A stretch of DNA of 64,000 nucleotides, taken from positions 1 to 64,000 of the forward strand of contig JAAXHJ010000092.1 of assembly GCA_012270965.1 (NCBI GenBank), written 5' to 3'. A program made the position numbers and the translations under genes. The notes under the pieces are model-generated. The model saw only the letters and a program-made list of their open reading frames with translations, ran no database searches and was not told the DNA's origin. This DNA comes from Candidatus Palauibacter poriticola. Lineage in GTDB: Bacteria; Gemmatimonadota; Gemmatimonadetes; Palauibacterales; Palauibacteraceae. Below are positions 33,557 to 42,918 of this stretch, piece after piece; positions within the stretch are counted from its first letter, which is position 1, and each line of letters begins with the position of its first letter.

Positions 33557-34537
33557 ATGATCCGGACGGACCCCTCTTCCGACGCCTCACGCATCCCGGC
33601 CCGACGTGGCCTAGTCCTGATTGCCTTCGCCATCGTCCTCTCGGGGGCGGTCTCCGTCATCGAGGTCATCGTCCGCGCGACGCTCGAAGGCCCGCGAATC
33701 ACGGCACTGGCCCATTCGGCGGAGGGGCTGGGGCCGGGTTCCGACGTGTGGGTGGCCGGGAGGTCGGTGGGGCGCGTGCTGTCGATTTCCTTCCAGCCCC
33801 CCGGAGCGAACCGCCGCGCTGGGCCGCTTGGGAGCTACGTCGTCATCGACGCCGTCATCGACCGGGTCGCCGAACCCATCCTGCGCGCGGATGCCACCGC
33901 CGACGTTCGACCCTCGGATCTCCTCGCGCCCGTCGTCCTCTCCGTGAACCCGGGCACGGGCTCCGCAGCTCCCTGGAACTACTCGGACACGCTGCGCGCT
34001 TCCGGTCCGCCGATCGAACCGGAGACGGTCATGGCGCTGGCGGACTCGCTGTTGCGGGCGGTGCGCACGCTCGAAGTCGACGCCTCCGAGGCGCGGGACG
34101 CGCTCGGCTCGGATCAGGGCTCGCTCGCCCGTCTTCGCGAGGATCCGAGCACGCTGGCCGGGCTGCGAAACAGCCTCGAGTTGCTGGAGGAACTGTTTCG
34201 GCGAGACTTCCAGCGCTCATCTCTCATGCGGCTCGCAACGGACACGCTCGTGGGCGGGGCCGCGCGACGCGTGCGGGAACGGTTCACGGCTTGGGAGGGG
34301 TCAACGCAACCTGCGGGCGGCGGCGACATCGAATCGACGCTCGCGGCGCTGGAGGCGGTGATGTCTCGAGTCGCGGCGCTGGTCGAGCGGTTGGACCGCG
34401 GCGAGGGGACGGCGGGCCGGGCTCTCGTGGATGGGGAGATCCGACGCCAACTCGCCGCCCTGCGCGCCGCAGCCGCCGAATTGGCGGAAGATCTCGGTCA
34501 CGACCCGTCGCGCTGGCTGCGCATCCGCGTCTTCTAA
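33557..34537 (+). CDS. MCE/MlaD-domain lipid-transport protein
   Basis: The 326-residue protein has one N-terminal membrane helix (GLVLIAFAIVLSGAVSVIEV), an MCE domain with GPGSDVWVAGRSVGRVLSI, then helical sequence ending with GEGTAGRALVDGEIRRQLAA, a motif typical of MlaD/MCE proteins. MCE proteins form periplasmic rings or tubes that carry lipids between membranes. No MlaE or MlaF partner is next to it. It is divergent from ssb. Confidence 0.75.
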   Translation: MIRTDPSSDASRIPARRGLVLIAFAIVLSGAVSVIEVIVRATLEGPRITALAHSAEGLGPGSDVWVAGRSVGRVLSISFQPPGANRRAGPLGSYVVIDAVIDRVAEPILRADATADVRPSDLLAPVVLSVNPGTGSAAPWNYSDTLRASGPPIEPETVMALADSLLRAVRTLEVDASEARDALGSDQGSLARLREDPSTLAGLRNSLELLEELFRRDFQRSSLMRLATDTLVGGAARRVRERFTAWEGSTQPAGGGDIESTLAALEAVMSRVAALVERLDRGEGTAGRALVDGEIRRQLAALRAAAAELAEDLGHDPSRWLRIRVF

Positions 34538-34539
34538 CG

Positions 34540-34893
34540 CTAGATCCTCCGCTTCGGAAGTCCGCCGCGGACGGAGAACCTGAGCAGCTCCGTCTTTCTG
34601 CCGCGCTTTCGCCGAACCCCGATGATGACGTGGTCAACGACCTGGTCGCGGTCTTCGATGGACACCGCCACATCGACGGACCCGTCCGCAGCCGTGATCC
34701 GCGTCCGCACCGAGCGGCCGGGCTCCGCCTCCGCCGTAGGTGTCGGATTGCGACACAGCGTTCGGGAGGAGCGGCGCCCTCCGGGCACCGGGCGTGACAG
34801 CTTCAACAGGCGGAACCAGTCGGGCTGATAGCTGATCCGCCAGAGATTGCCGAGCTGGTCGAGTCCCCTTCCTTCGCGATTGTGTCTGGCCAT
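34540..34893 (-). CDS. conserved hypothetical with [10 protein letters not shown] head
   Basis: A 117-residue basic protein starting at ATG 34893: [42 protein letters not shown]-like [36 protein letters not shown] and [20 protein letters not shown]. It has no signal or membrane segment. The head and layout recall a small conserved family I associate with Gemmatimonadota, of unknown function. It is divergent from rho across a 180-base region with the rho promoter. Confidence 0.55.
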   Translation of the reverse strand: MARHNREGRGLDQLGNLWRISYQPDWFRLLKLSRPVPGGRRSSRTLCRNPTPTAEAEPGRSVRTRITAADGSVDVAVSIEDRDQVVDHVIIGVRRKRGRKTELLRFSVRGGLPKRRI

Positions 34894-34929
34894 CCGGCAC
34901 TCGAGGGTTGCGGTTGCGGCGCGGCCGCC

Positions 34930-34958
34930 TTGACCGTGCCCGGCGGCACCATTATGGT
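34930..34958 (+). promoter_or_regulatory. candidate sigma-70 promoter of rho
   Basis: TTGACC (34930-34935) and TATGGT (34953-34958) are separated by 17 bases, a near-consensus housekeeping promoter. Transcription from about 34965 would give a leader of about 108 bases before the rho start. Confidence 0.5.
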
Positions 34959-34980
34959 CGGTGGGTCCACCTCGGACCAC
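34955..34980 (+). promoter_or_regulatory. hairpin at the start of the rho leader
   Basis: TGGTC pairs with GGACCA and GGTGG pairs with CCACC around a GT loop, with a small bulge. It overlaps the -10 box and probable start site, so it could act at DNA level or, in part, as a 5' mRNA structure. Rho genes are often self-controlled by early termination in the leader; a link here is inference. Confidence 0.35.
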
Positions 34981-35072
34981 ATCCCCCGGCCGCAAGCACG
35001 ACACCTCACGACACGACCATGCCGCACGCGGGCATGGCTGCAGCCCGGCTCACCCTCTCCCGGAGGAAGGCG

Positions 35073-36323
35073 ATGGACATCGCCGAACTCAAGTCGAAGT
35101 CGATCGGCGAGCTTCATGACATGGCCGAAGACCTCGACATCCACAATTTCTCGGGCCTCCGAAAACAGGACCTGATCTTTCGGATCGAACAGAATCTCCT
35201 CGATTCCGACATCGTCCTCCGGGGCGAGGGCGTCCTCGAGATTCTGCCGGAAGGCTACGGTTTTCTGCGCAGCCAGGACTGGAACTACCTGTACGGTCCG
35301 GACGACATCTACGTCTCCCCGTCGCAGATCAAGCGCTTCGACATGCGGACGGGCGACACCATCCAGGGACGCGTGCGGCCGCCGAAGGAGGGAGAGCGGT
35401 ACCTCGCCCTGCTGAAGGTGGAGACGCTCAACGGCGTGGACCCGGACAAGGCGAAGCACCGGATCGCGTTCGACAACCTCCGGCCTCGCTATCCGGAGGA
35501 ACGACTCGTCCTCGAGCGGGAGGACGGCGATGTGTCGATGCGGATTCTCGACCTCATCGCGCCGATCGGCAGGGGTCAGCGGAGCCTCATCGTCTCCCCG
35601 CCCAAGGCCGGAAAGACGATCCTTCTGCAGAAGATCGCGAACGCGATCGTCGCGAACCAGCCGGACGCGAAGGTGATCGTACTCCTCATCGACGAGCGGC
35701 CCGAAGAGGTCACGGACATGGAGGAGAACGTTCCGGCCGAGATCATCTCATCCACGTTCGACGAACCGGCCGACCGTCACACGCAGGTGGCGGAGATGGT
35801 GATCGAGAAGGCCAAGCGGCTGGTCGAATACCAGCACGATGTCGTGATCCTCCTCGATTCGATCACGCGCCTCGCGCGGGCCTACAACACGACGGTCCCC
35901 CACTCGGGCAAGATCCTCTCCGGCGGCGTGGATGCGAACGCGCTGCACCGGCCGAAGCGCTTCTTCGGCGCGGCGCGAAACATCGAGGAGGGAGGCAGCC
36001 TCACGATCATCGCCACGGCCCTGATCGAGACGGGCAGCCGGATGGACGAGGTCATCTTCGAGGAATTCAAGGGCACGGGGAACAGCGAAGTTCTCCTGGA
36101 CCGCCAGATCTCCGACAAGCGGATCTACCCCGCAATCGACCTCAACCGCTCGAGTACGCGCAAGGAGGAACTCCTCCTGAACGAGGTCGAACTCAACCGG
36201 ATGTACCTGCTGAGGAACTTCCTCTCCGACATGCCGCCGGCCGAGGCGATTCAGTTCATGATCGAGCGGCTCCGGCGAACGGACACGAACCAGGAGTTCC
36301 TCGACTCGATGGCGGGCGGATAA
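35073..36323 (+). CDS. rho: transcription termination factor Rho
   Basis: Hexameric RNA-dependent ATPase that ends transcription. The 416-residue product has the N-terminal Rho domain ([40 protein letters not shown]), the cold-shock-like RNA-binding domain ([36 protein letters not shown]), Walker [16 protein letters not shown] (176-190), Walker [20 protein letters not shown] and the C-terminal [22 protein letters not shown] 35073 follows GGAGGAAGG; longer in-frame upstream sequence is leader. The length is the classical one without the large insertions of many actinobacterial Rho proteins. Confidence 0.96.
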   Translation: MDIAELKSKSIGELHDMAEDLDIHNFSGLRKQDLIFRIEQNLLDSDIVLRGEGVLEILPEGYGFLRSQDWNYLYGPDDIYVSPSQIKRFDMRTGDTIQGRVRPPKEGERYLALLKVETLNGVDPDKAKHRIAFDNLRPRYPEERLVLEREDGDVSMRILDLIAPIGRGQRSLIVSPPKAGKTILLQKIANAIVANQPDAKVIVLLIDERPEEVTDMEENVPAEIISSTFDEPADRHTQVAEMVIEKAKRLVEYQHDVVILLDSITRLARAYNTTVPHSGKILSGGVDANALHRPKRFFGAARNIEEGGSLTIIATALIETGSRMDEVIFEEFKGTGNSEVLLDRQISDKRIYPAIDLNRSSTRKEELLLNEVELNRMYLLRNFLSDMPPAEAIQFMIERLRRTDTNQEFLDSMAGG

Positions 36324-36382
36324 GCGAACCTCGCGTTTTCGAGGGTGTCGCCTCACGGACTACCGTCTCGCAGGCTACCGTC

Positions 36383-39205
36383 TCACGGCGCCTGCAACCA
36401 GCGGTCCTCCAGCACCTCCAGCAGCGCCGAGTGCGTCGTCTCCTCCACCGTCAGCGTCACGCGGTACGTGCCCGGTGACACGGGCAACCCCGCCCCGCCC
36501 CCGCCTTGGAGGCCCCGGTTCATGCGCAGATCCCAAGCCACGCGGTTCAAGCCCGGCCGGCCGGTCCCCTCGAGGTCGCGCACGACCCTCCCCGTGGCGA
36601 GTTCCGAGATCTCGATCGACACATCGGCCCGAGAGCCCAGGTAGTACTGGATCATCGTACCGGCGGGGGCGCTCTCGCCCGTCCAGTTCTTGTCGCCGGT
36701 GACGGAGCGGCGGCGCTGAATGTCGTTCTTCCAGAGGACGCCTAGGCGTGGGTCGAAGAGGTGCGCGTCGCTCGCCAGTACGCTGTCGGTCATCGACTGC
36801 AGGGCCGTGACGTCGTCGAGCACGTAGATGCTGCGGCCGTGTGTCGCGAGCACGAGGTCGTTCTCGCGGGGATGGACGAGCACGTCGTCGATCCGGACCA
36901 CGGGCAGGCCCGGCATGAACTCGTGCCAAGTGCCGCCCTCATCGAAGGAGACGTGGAAGCCGAACTCGGTGCCGGCGTAGAGCAGACGCGGGTTCCGCGG
37001 ATCCTGCCGGACCGTGTTCACGTTTCCGAACGAGGGCAGATTCGATGTGATGTCCTCCCACGTCGCGCCATAGTCGCGGGTCACGTACACGTAGGGGCGC
37101 AGGTCGTCGTTCTTGTGCCCGTCAATCGAGACGTACGCGGTCGCCGCGTCCACATGCGAGGCTTCCACGCGGGACACGTAATGCCGCGTCGTACCCTCGG
37201 GGAGGTTGCGGCTGACCTCGGTCCAAGTGGCGCCGGCGTCGCGGCTCACCTGGATGTTGCCGTCGTCGGTCCCCGCCCAGAGAAGGCCCGGGACGACGGG
37301 CGACTCGGCGATGGACGTCATGCTGCCCCACATTGAGACCCCGTCGTTGCGCGACAGGGTGCACTCCGTTCCGCGCTCGAACTGGGAGCAGCGCGGGACG
37401 CCGTTGGCCACCCCCATCACGACCTCGGCGTCCCGGTCCACGTCCTTCGTGAGATCCGGACCCATCGTCCACGTCTCTCCGCGGTCGCGCGATGTGAAGA
37501 ACCGGTTGCCGCCCGCATGCAGGATGCGCGGGTTGTGGGGTGAGAGGAGGAAGGGCGTGTTCCAGTTCCACCGGATCTCCGTCTCGGTCGGCGGAGCCGG
37601 CGCGATGTTCGTGTCCGTCGGATCCTCCTCATCCGGAGCCCGGGGGGTGATGGGGCGCGAGTCGCCCTCGCGCAGGTCCACGCGCCGGAGACGGCCGTTC
37701 TGCGATTCGACGAACACGATCGCCGGGTCCGTCGGGTCCACCTGCGTGTAGAACCCATCCCCGCCGCCGACCCGGTACCAGTCCTGCGCGAGGATCGGCC
37801 CCGAGCGCACGGAACTCGGTCCGCACCAGCTTCCGTTGTCCTGAAGACCCGTGCACACGTGGTAGGGGCGCCGCATGTCGACGGAGGCGTGATAGGGCTG
37901 CCCGACGGCCCACGGGCGCAGTGATTCCCAAGTCTCGCCCTGGTCCCAGCTCACATCGACCCCCCCGTCGTTGCCGATCACGAGGTGATCGTGGTCGGCC
38001 GGATCGATCCAGAGCGCGTGCTGGTCGACGTGCCCATACCCGCTCAACACTTCCCAGGTGCGGCCGCCGTCACGCGACTTCGACACGCGCTGATCCACGG
38101 TATAGACGAGATTCGGATCCTCGGGGGAGACCCGGATCTGGCTGAAGTACATGGGGCGTCCGTTCTCGTTGCTCCTGAACTCCCAGGTGCGGCCCTTGTC
38201 CGCCGATCGCCACACCCCGGACCATTGCGGGTCGGGCGGGAGGGAATCGACTCTCGCCAGCCTGCGCCACTCGTCCTGCTCCTCCTCGGAGAGCGGCGGC
38301 TCCCGGTCCGCGGCGACCTCGATCTGGGCGTAGACGACATCGGGATCGGCGGGCGTCATGGCGAGCGCGATGCGGCCCAGGGTGCCGTTGGGCAGTCCGG
38401 CTCCCTCGACGGGCGACCAGCTCTCTCCGCCGTCGTCGGACCGCCAGATGCCGCTTCCCGCCCCGCCGCCGACGAAGCAGCACACGGTGCGTCGACGCTG
38501 ATACGTGGAGGCGAACAGGACATCGGGATTCGACGGATCCATGACGAGGTCCGTCGCGCCGGTGTCCTCGTCCACCGCGAGCACGTGGCGCCAGCTCTCT
38601 CCTCCGTCGGCGGACTTGAACACGCCGCGTTCCGCGTTGGGGCCGAAGAGATGGCCGGCTGCGGCGACCCACACGACATCCGGGTTCGCCGGATGGACGA
38701 GGATGCGCGCGATGCTCTGCGTTTCCCGGAGCCCCGCGTGCGCGAAGGTGGCCCCGCCGTCCGTGCTCTTGTAGACACCGTAACCGAACGACGAACTCTG
38801 CCGGTTGTTCGCCTCGCCCGTACCCACATAGAGGACATCGGGATCGGAGGGAGCGAGGGCGAGGGCGCCGATGGAGTGCGTCTCGTAGCTGTCGAAGATC
38901 GACTCGAAGGTCGTCCCGTTGTTCGTCGTCTTCCACAGACCGCCGGTCGCGAAGCCGGCGTAGAAGATCCGCGTGTCCTCGGGGTGGACGGCGAGGTCGT
39001 CGACGCGCCCGCCCTGCCCCGTCGGACCGATGGACCGCCACCGGAAGCCTTGGAGCAGTGGGTGCCCGGGGGCGTTGATGACGGTCCGCGCGTTTTCGTC
39101 CCGCGATCCGTCCTGGGCATGGAGGGGCGGCGGCGGCGTGAGGATGGCCGCACACAGCGCGAGCACGATCATCGAGGGGGCGCAGGTGCGCGATGCGTAT
39201 GGCAT
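36383..39205 (-). CDS. large secreted BNR/sortilin-type beta-propeller protein
   Basis: A 940-residue protein with a signal peptide (MIVLALCAAILTPPPPLHAQ). Many BNR/Asp-box repeats are visible: YKSTDGGATF, FKSADGGESW, WRSDDGGESW, WRSADKGRTW, SKSRDGGRTW, SRDAGATW and TRDYGATWED, as in VPS10/sortilin-like and glycosidase-related propellers. A C-terminal segment (ISELATGRVVRDLEGTGRPG, NRVAWDLRMNRG, GLPVSPGTYRVTLTV) is an immunoglobulin-like fold often found at the end of these proteins. It is probably exported; ligand or substrate unknown. It is convergent with rho. Confidence 0.85.
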   Translation of the reverse strand: MPYASRTCAPSMIVLALCAAILTPPPPLHAQDGSRDENARTVINAPGHPLLQGFRWRSIGPTGQGGRVDDLAVHPEDTRIFYAGFATGGLWKTTNNGTTFESIFDSYETHSIGALALAPSDPDVLYVGTGEANNRQSSSFGYGVYKSTDGGATFAHAGLRETQSIARILVHPANPDVVWVAAAGHLFGPNAERGVFKSADGGESWRHVLAVDEDTGATDLVMDPSNPDVLFASTYQRRRTVCCFVGGGAGSGIWRSDDGGESWSPVEGAGLPNGTLGRIALAMTPADPDVVYAQIEVAADREPPLSEEEQDEWRRLARVDSLPPDPQWSGVWRSADKGRTWEFRSNENGRPMYFSQIRVSPEDPNLVYTVDQRVSKSRDGGRTWEVLSGYGHVDQHALWIDPADHDHLVIGNDGGVDVSWDQGETWESLRPWAVGQPYHASVDMRRPYHVCTGLQDNGSWCGPSSVRSGPILAQDWYRVGGGDGFYTQVDPTDPAIVFVESQNGRLRRVDLREGDSRPITPRAPDEEDPTDTNIAPAPPTETEIRWNWNTPFLLSPHNPRILHAGGNRFFTSRDRGETWTMGPDLTKDVDRDAEVVMGVANGVPRCSQFERGTECTLSRNDGVSMWGSMTSIAESPVVPGLLWAGTDDGNIQVSRDAGATWTEVSRNLPEGTTRHYVSRVEASHVDAATAYVSIDGHKNDDLRPYVYVTRDYGATWEDITSNLPSFGNVNTVRQDPRNPRLLYAGTEFGFHVSFDEGGTWHEFMPGLPVVRIDDVLVHPRENDLVLATHGRSIYVLDDVTALQSMTDSVLASDAHLFDPRLGVLWKNDIQRRRSVTGDKNWTGESAPAGTMIQYYLGSRADVSIEISELATGRVVRDLEGTGRPGLNRVAWDLRMNRGLQGGGGAGLPVSPGTYRVTLTVEETTHSALLEVLEDRWLQAP

Positions 39206-39498
39206 GGAGTCTTCCTCTGCGTACGGAGGTCTTTCTTGCGTGCGGATCGGGGTGACGACGCGGCATTATCCGACGGACGGTGGGAGTCTGTCAAAGCCCA
39301 GCAGTCCGTGGCGAACGGTTCATGGCCGCCGGGTCGGCCACCCCGCAGCGCTGAAACCCTCGGAGAGTATTGCGGAAACCCCCCGCGTCAGCGCCGAGGG
39401 CGGTGAAGCGGGCGGCGGAGGAGTCGGCGAAACGGCGGCGACTTGCCCGCGCGACCGCGAAAAAGCATGCTGCGGAGTGCCGCACGAATGGAGGATCG
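39206..39498 (+). other. gene-free stretch with weak repeat-like sequence
   Basis: Between the BNR gene and the FmdB-like gene. Around 39300-39420 the motifs GCAGTCCGTGGCGAA, CCACCCCGCAGCGCTGAA and CCCCGCGTCAGCGCCGAG resemble parts of the palindromic element family in scrambled form. No confident gene is seen. Confidence 0.4.
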
Positions 39499-39744
39499 AT
39501 GCCGATATACGAGTACCGGTGCCGCGAGTGTTCACACGAGTTCGAACTCCTCGTGCGGGGGCCGATGGCGCCCGCGTGCGCTTCGTGCGGGGGTGCGGAG
39601 CTGGACCGACTCATCTCCCTTCCGCGCGTCCATTCCGATGCCCGCAGGGCACGGTCGCTCGCCGCGGCGAGGAAGCGCGACGCGAAGCTCGGGAGCGAAC
39701 GGACGCGAGCGCAGCGGGAGTACGAACTGAGCCATAACGACTGA
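39499..39744 (+). CDS. FmdB-family zinc-ribbon protein
   Basis: An 81-residue protein beginning MPIYEYRCRECSHEFELLV with a second CASCGG, giving the four-cysteine zinc ribbon of FmdB-type putative regulatory proteins. A basic tail follows (ARRARSLAAARKRDAKLG). ATG 39499 comes after GGAGGATCG. The role of the family is unclear; many members sit near stress or uptake genes. Confidence 0.85.
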   Translation: MPIYEYRCRECSHEFELLVRGPMAPACASCGGAELDRLISLPRVHSDARRARSLAAARKRDAKLGSERTRAQREYELSHND

Positions 39745-39796
39745 TCGCTGCGGGCGGACGCGCCGGGACCCGTGAATGCGGTGGATCCGTGAGACG

Positions 39797-39893
39797 ACAG
39801 CCCGTGGCGGCCCCCCGCGTCGGCGCCGAGCGCAGCGTTCAGGCGGGATGCACCGCCGCTCGGACGCAGCGGGGGTCTCGCTCGGGCTGCTGG
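39797..39893 (-). repeat. interspersed palindromic element, long form (copy 4)
   Basis: Read on the minus strand it runs CAGCCCGAGCGAGACCCCCG, CTGCGTCCGAGCGGCGG, CCGCCTGAACGCTGCGCTCG, GCGCCGACGCGGGG and ends CCACGGGCTGT, matching copy 1 at 12512 nearly throughout. It lies between the FmdB-like gene and the next small gene. Confidence 0.75.
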
Positions 39894-39934
39894 GGGCGGG
39901 GCGGGACGGACGGAGATGATGGGATGATGATGGG

Positions 39935-40330
39935 ATGACGGGAACCTACGCCCAGGCGCTGGCCGAGCACGGGATCGAGGACGTGCAGCCCCTCTACCGA
40001 CGACTCCTCCGGCAGTTGAAGACGCGCGATGGCCGAGCCTACGAGCGTGCCGTCGAACGCTACCGGTCGGATGTGGAGGGCGTGACGGGGGGCGGCGAGG
40101 CGCTGTCGGCGTGGCTTTCCTATGGGGCGTGGCTGGCCTCCAGTCTGGAGCCCGGGGAACTCTTCACGATTTCGGAGCAGGGACGCGCGGCGCGCGCGCC
40201 GGACCCGTTCCCGGCGGGCGCCATGCTGATCCATCTGCCCGCTGCGGCGAACCGCAAGGGCTTTGTGATCGCCATGCCCGCGGCGCCATCCGAAGCGCAG
40301 CGCGCGACGGCGGACCTGCTGTGTGAGTAG
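39935..40330 (+). CDS. conserved hypothetical, helical
   Basis: A 131-residue protein without signal peptide: [79 protein letters not shown] and a hydrophobic strand [20 protein letters not shown]. No family is recognised. It precedes gyrA on the same strand. The start at ATG 39935 lies in a GATGATGGGATGA-rich stretch with several possible ATGs. Confidence 0.5.
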   Translation: MTGTYAQALAEHGIEDVQPLYRRLLRQLKTRDGRAYERAVERYRSDVEGVTGGGEALSAWLSYGAWLASSLEPGELFTISEQGRAARAPDPFPAGAMLIHLPAAANRKGFVIAMPAAPSEAQRATADLLCE

Positions 40331-40416
40331 GGGGGGTCCGCCGGCCGGGACCGGTGCGGGATGATGAGGCGGAGGATGATGACGAGGATGGCCGAGGTGG
40401 AAGAGGAGGCACGGCG

Positions 40417-42918
40417 GTGACGCAAGGCGCCCTGCAGCACGAACGGATCGAACGCCGCGCGCTCGAGCAGGAAATGCGCGAGTCGTTCATCGACTACTCG
40501 ATGAGCGTCATCGTGCAGCGTGCGCTCCCCGATGCCCGCGACGGCCTGAAGCCGGTTCATCGCCGAATCCTGTACGCGATGCTGGAGGAGGGGATGCGCC
40601 CCTCGCGCCCGCACCAGAAGAGCGCGACGGTCGTGGGCGACGTGCTGGGCCGGTATCACCCGCACGGGGATGGCGCGGTGTACGACACCATCGTCCGCAT
40701 GGTCCAGGACTTCTCGCTGCGCTATCCGCTCATCGACGGCCAGGGCAACTTCGGTTCGATCGATGGCGATTCCGCCGCCGCCTACCGCTACACGGAAGTG
40801 CGGATGACGCCGGTCGCGATGGATCTGCTCGCCGACATCGAGCGCGACACCGTCGATGTGCGACCCAACTTCGACGGGCGCCTCACCGAACCGGTGGTTC
40901 TGCCCTGCCGGCTGCCGCATCTCCTGCTGAACGGCAGCGACGGGATCGCGGTCGGCATGGCGACGAAGATCCCGCCGCACAACGCCGGGGAACTCCTCGC
41001 GGCGGTGGACCATCTCGTCGCGAACCCGCATTGCGACAGCGAAGAGCTGCTCGCCCGCCTGCCCGGGCCGGACTTCCCGACGGGCGGATACATCTGGGGC
41101 CGGGCCGGCATCGAGTCCGCCTACCGAACCGGACGCGGACGACTCGACATGCGCGCCAAGGTCCACCTCGAGGAGGGCAGGTTCGGGAAGAGTTCGCTGG
41201 TCGTCACGGAACTCCCCTATCAGGTGAACAAGACGCGCGTCATCGAGCAGATTACGAGGCTCGTGCGCGCCGGGCGGGCCGACGCGATCACCGACCTGCG
41301 GGACGAGTCCGACCGCGACGGAATCCGGCTCGTGATCGAACTCAAGCGCGACGCGAAGCCGAAGAAGGTGCTCGCGACGCTGTTCAAGAAGACGCAGCTC
41401 CGCTACACGTTCGGCGTGATCATGCTCGCCCTCGTCGATGGCAGGCCCGAGGAGCTGGATCTGAGGGGGGTCCTCGGTACCTGGATCGACCATCGCCTCT
41501 CCGTCATCCGCCGGGGCGCGGCGCACGACCTCGCCCGGGCGGGGGACCGCGCGCACGTCGTCGAGGGGCTGCGGACGGCGCTCGACGAGATCGACCGCGT
41601 CATCGACATTATCCGCGGCTCGAAGACGCCGGCGGGCGCGCGGAGGAGACTCCTCGCGGCTTTCGACCTCACGGAGCGGCAGGCGGACGCGATCCTCGCG
41701 ATGCGGCTCGCGCGGCTGACGGGCCTGGAGCGGAACAAGCTGGCGGAGGAACTCAGGGCGCTGCGGGAGGAGATCACGCGCCTGACCGCCCTGGTGGAGG
41801 ATGAGGCGTCCCGTCGGGGATTCCTGCGGGAGGAGATCCGGGACCGCGCGCGACGCTACGACGACCCCAGGCGGACGGAGATCCTCGACGGCAACGCGGA
41901 GTTTCGGCTGTCGAAGGGTGGCGGCGGCGAGGCGCGGCTGGTGCTCGTGAGTCGCGGCGGCTACGTGAAGGCGCAGCCTGCCGCGACGGGCGGAGGGATG
42001 GCGGGCGCCGAGGTGCTGTCCAGCCGCGAAGGCGACTTCGCGCGCCACGCGTTCCTAGCCAAGGGGACGCATACGCTCCTCGCGCTCACGGCCCGCGGCA
42101 ACGCGCATGGGCTACCCGTTTCGGCGCTGCCGAGGGGCACGCGGAGTTCTCGGGGCCGTCACGTTGAAGAGTTCATCGAGCTGGAGTTGGGAGACGAGAT
42201 CGTCGCGCTGCTCGCGGCCGAGACCTTCGCCGATGACCGATTCCTCGTCGTCGCCACGAGACGGGGTCACGTGAAGCGCTCGACGCTGTCGGATTACGCG
42301 AACGCCCGGAGCGCGGGTATCATCGGGGCCGGGATCGCGCGTGGCGATGAGGTCGTGGCCGCCTTCGTCACCGACGGGAGCAGCGACCTCCTGTTCGCGG
42401 CGCGGTCCGGTCAGGCGATCCGTTTTCCCGAGTCCGCCATTCGGACGATGGGCCGCACGGCCCGCGGGGTCAAGGCCATCGACCTCGCGCCAGGCGATGT
42501 GGTGGTCGGCGCAGCGGCTCCGCGCGCCGACTGCGATCTGCTCGTGGCGACCGCCGCCGGGTACGGCAAGCGCATCCCATTCACGGAATTCAAGGTCCAG
42601 CGCCGGGCGGGCAAGGGGTTCACCGTCCTCCCCGAGCGAGAGCGGACCGGCAGTCTGGTGGGATTCACCGAAGCGCACGACGCGGACGAGGTGGCTTGGG
42701 AATTGTCCGATGGGTCCGTAGAGGCGACACCGGCGGCCAGCGTAATCCGTCGCTCTCCCCGCGAGGCCGGGCGCCCGGCCGTGCGGCTGCCGGCCGGCGT
42801 TGCGGTTGAGGCGGTGCACCCAATGCACTCGGGACGCCGTGCGCGCAACGGACCGTCCTCCCGCGGAGAAGCCGGCGAGGCTTCCCAGGCCGAGTTCGAG
42901 TTCGAGTTCGAAGCATGA
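40417..42918 (+). CDS. gyrA: DNA gyrase subunit A
   Basis: The 833-residue type IIA topoisomerase subunit breaks and rejoins DNA and forms gyrase with GyrB. The catalytic Tyr125 is in [10 protein letters not shown]. The quinolone region reads [20 protein letters not shown], with Gly86 where E. coli has Ser83 and Asp90 for Asp87. The C-terminal pinwheel has repeated blades ([32 protein letters not shown]) and the GyrA box QRRAGKG near residue 728, which separates it from ParC. I start at GTG 40417 after AGAGGAGGC. An acidic tail (AEFEFEFEA) ends the protein; the next gene overlaps by 4 bases. Confidence 0.93.
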   Translation: MTQGALQHERIERRALEQEMRESFIDYSMSVIVQRALPDARDGLKPVHRRILYAMLEEGMRPSRPHQKSATVVGDVLGRYHPHGDGAVYDTIVRMVQDFSLRYPLIDGQGNFGSIDGDSAAAYRYTEVRMTPVAMDLLADIERDTVDVRPNFDGRLTEPVVLPCRLPHLLLNGSDGIAVGMATKIPPHNAGELLAAVDHLVANPHCDSEELLARLPGPDFPTGGYIWGRAGIESAYRTGRGRLDMRAKVHLEEGRFGKSSLVVTELPYQVNKTRVIEQITRLVRAGRADAITDLRDESDRDGIRLVIELKRDAKPKKVLATLFKKTQLRYTFGVIMLALVDGRPEELDLRGVLGTWIDHRLSVIRRGAAHDLARAGDRAHVVEGLRTALDEIDRVIDIIRGSKTPAGARRRLLAAFDLTERQADAILAMRLARLTGLERNKLAEELRALREEITRLTALVEDEASRRGFLREEIRDRARRYDDPRRTEILDGNAEFRLSKGGGGEARLVLVSRGGYVKAQPAATGGGMAGAEVLSSREGDFARHAFLAKGTHTLLALTARGNAHGLPVSALPRGTRSSRGRHVEEFIELELGDEIVALLAAETFADDRFLVVATRRGHVKRSTLSDYANARSAGIIGAGIARGDEVVAAFVTDGSSDLLFAARSGQAIRFPESAIRTMGRTARGVKAIDLAPGDVVVGAAAPRADCDLLVATAAGYGKRIPFTEFKVQRRAGKGFTVLPERERTGSLVGFTEAHDADEVAWELSDGSVEATPAASVIRRSPREAGRPAVRLPAGVAVEAVHPMHSGRRARNGPSSRGEAGEASQAEFEFEFEA

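Noticed and set aside
40417-42918. ParC (topoisomerase IV A) instead of GyrA
   Set aside because: A GyrA box (QRRAGKG) and the full set of pinwheel blades are present, and gyrB lies in the same window.
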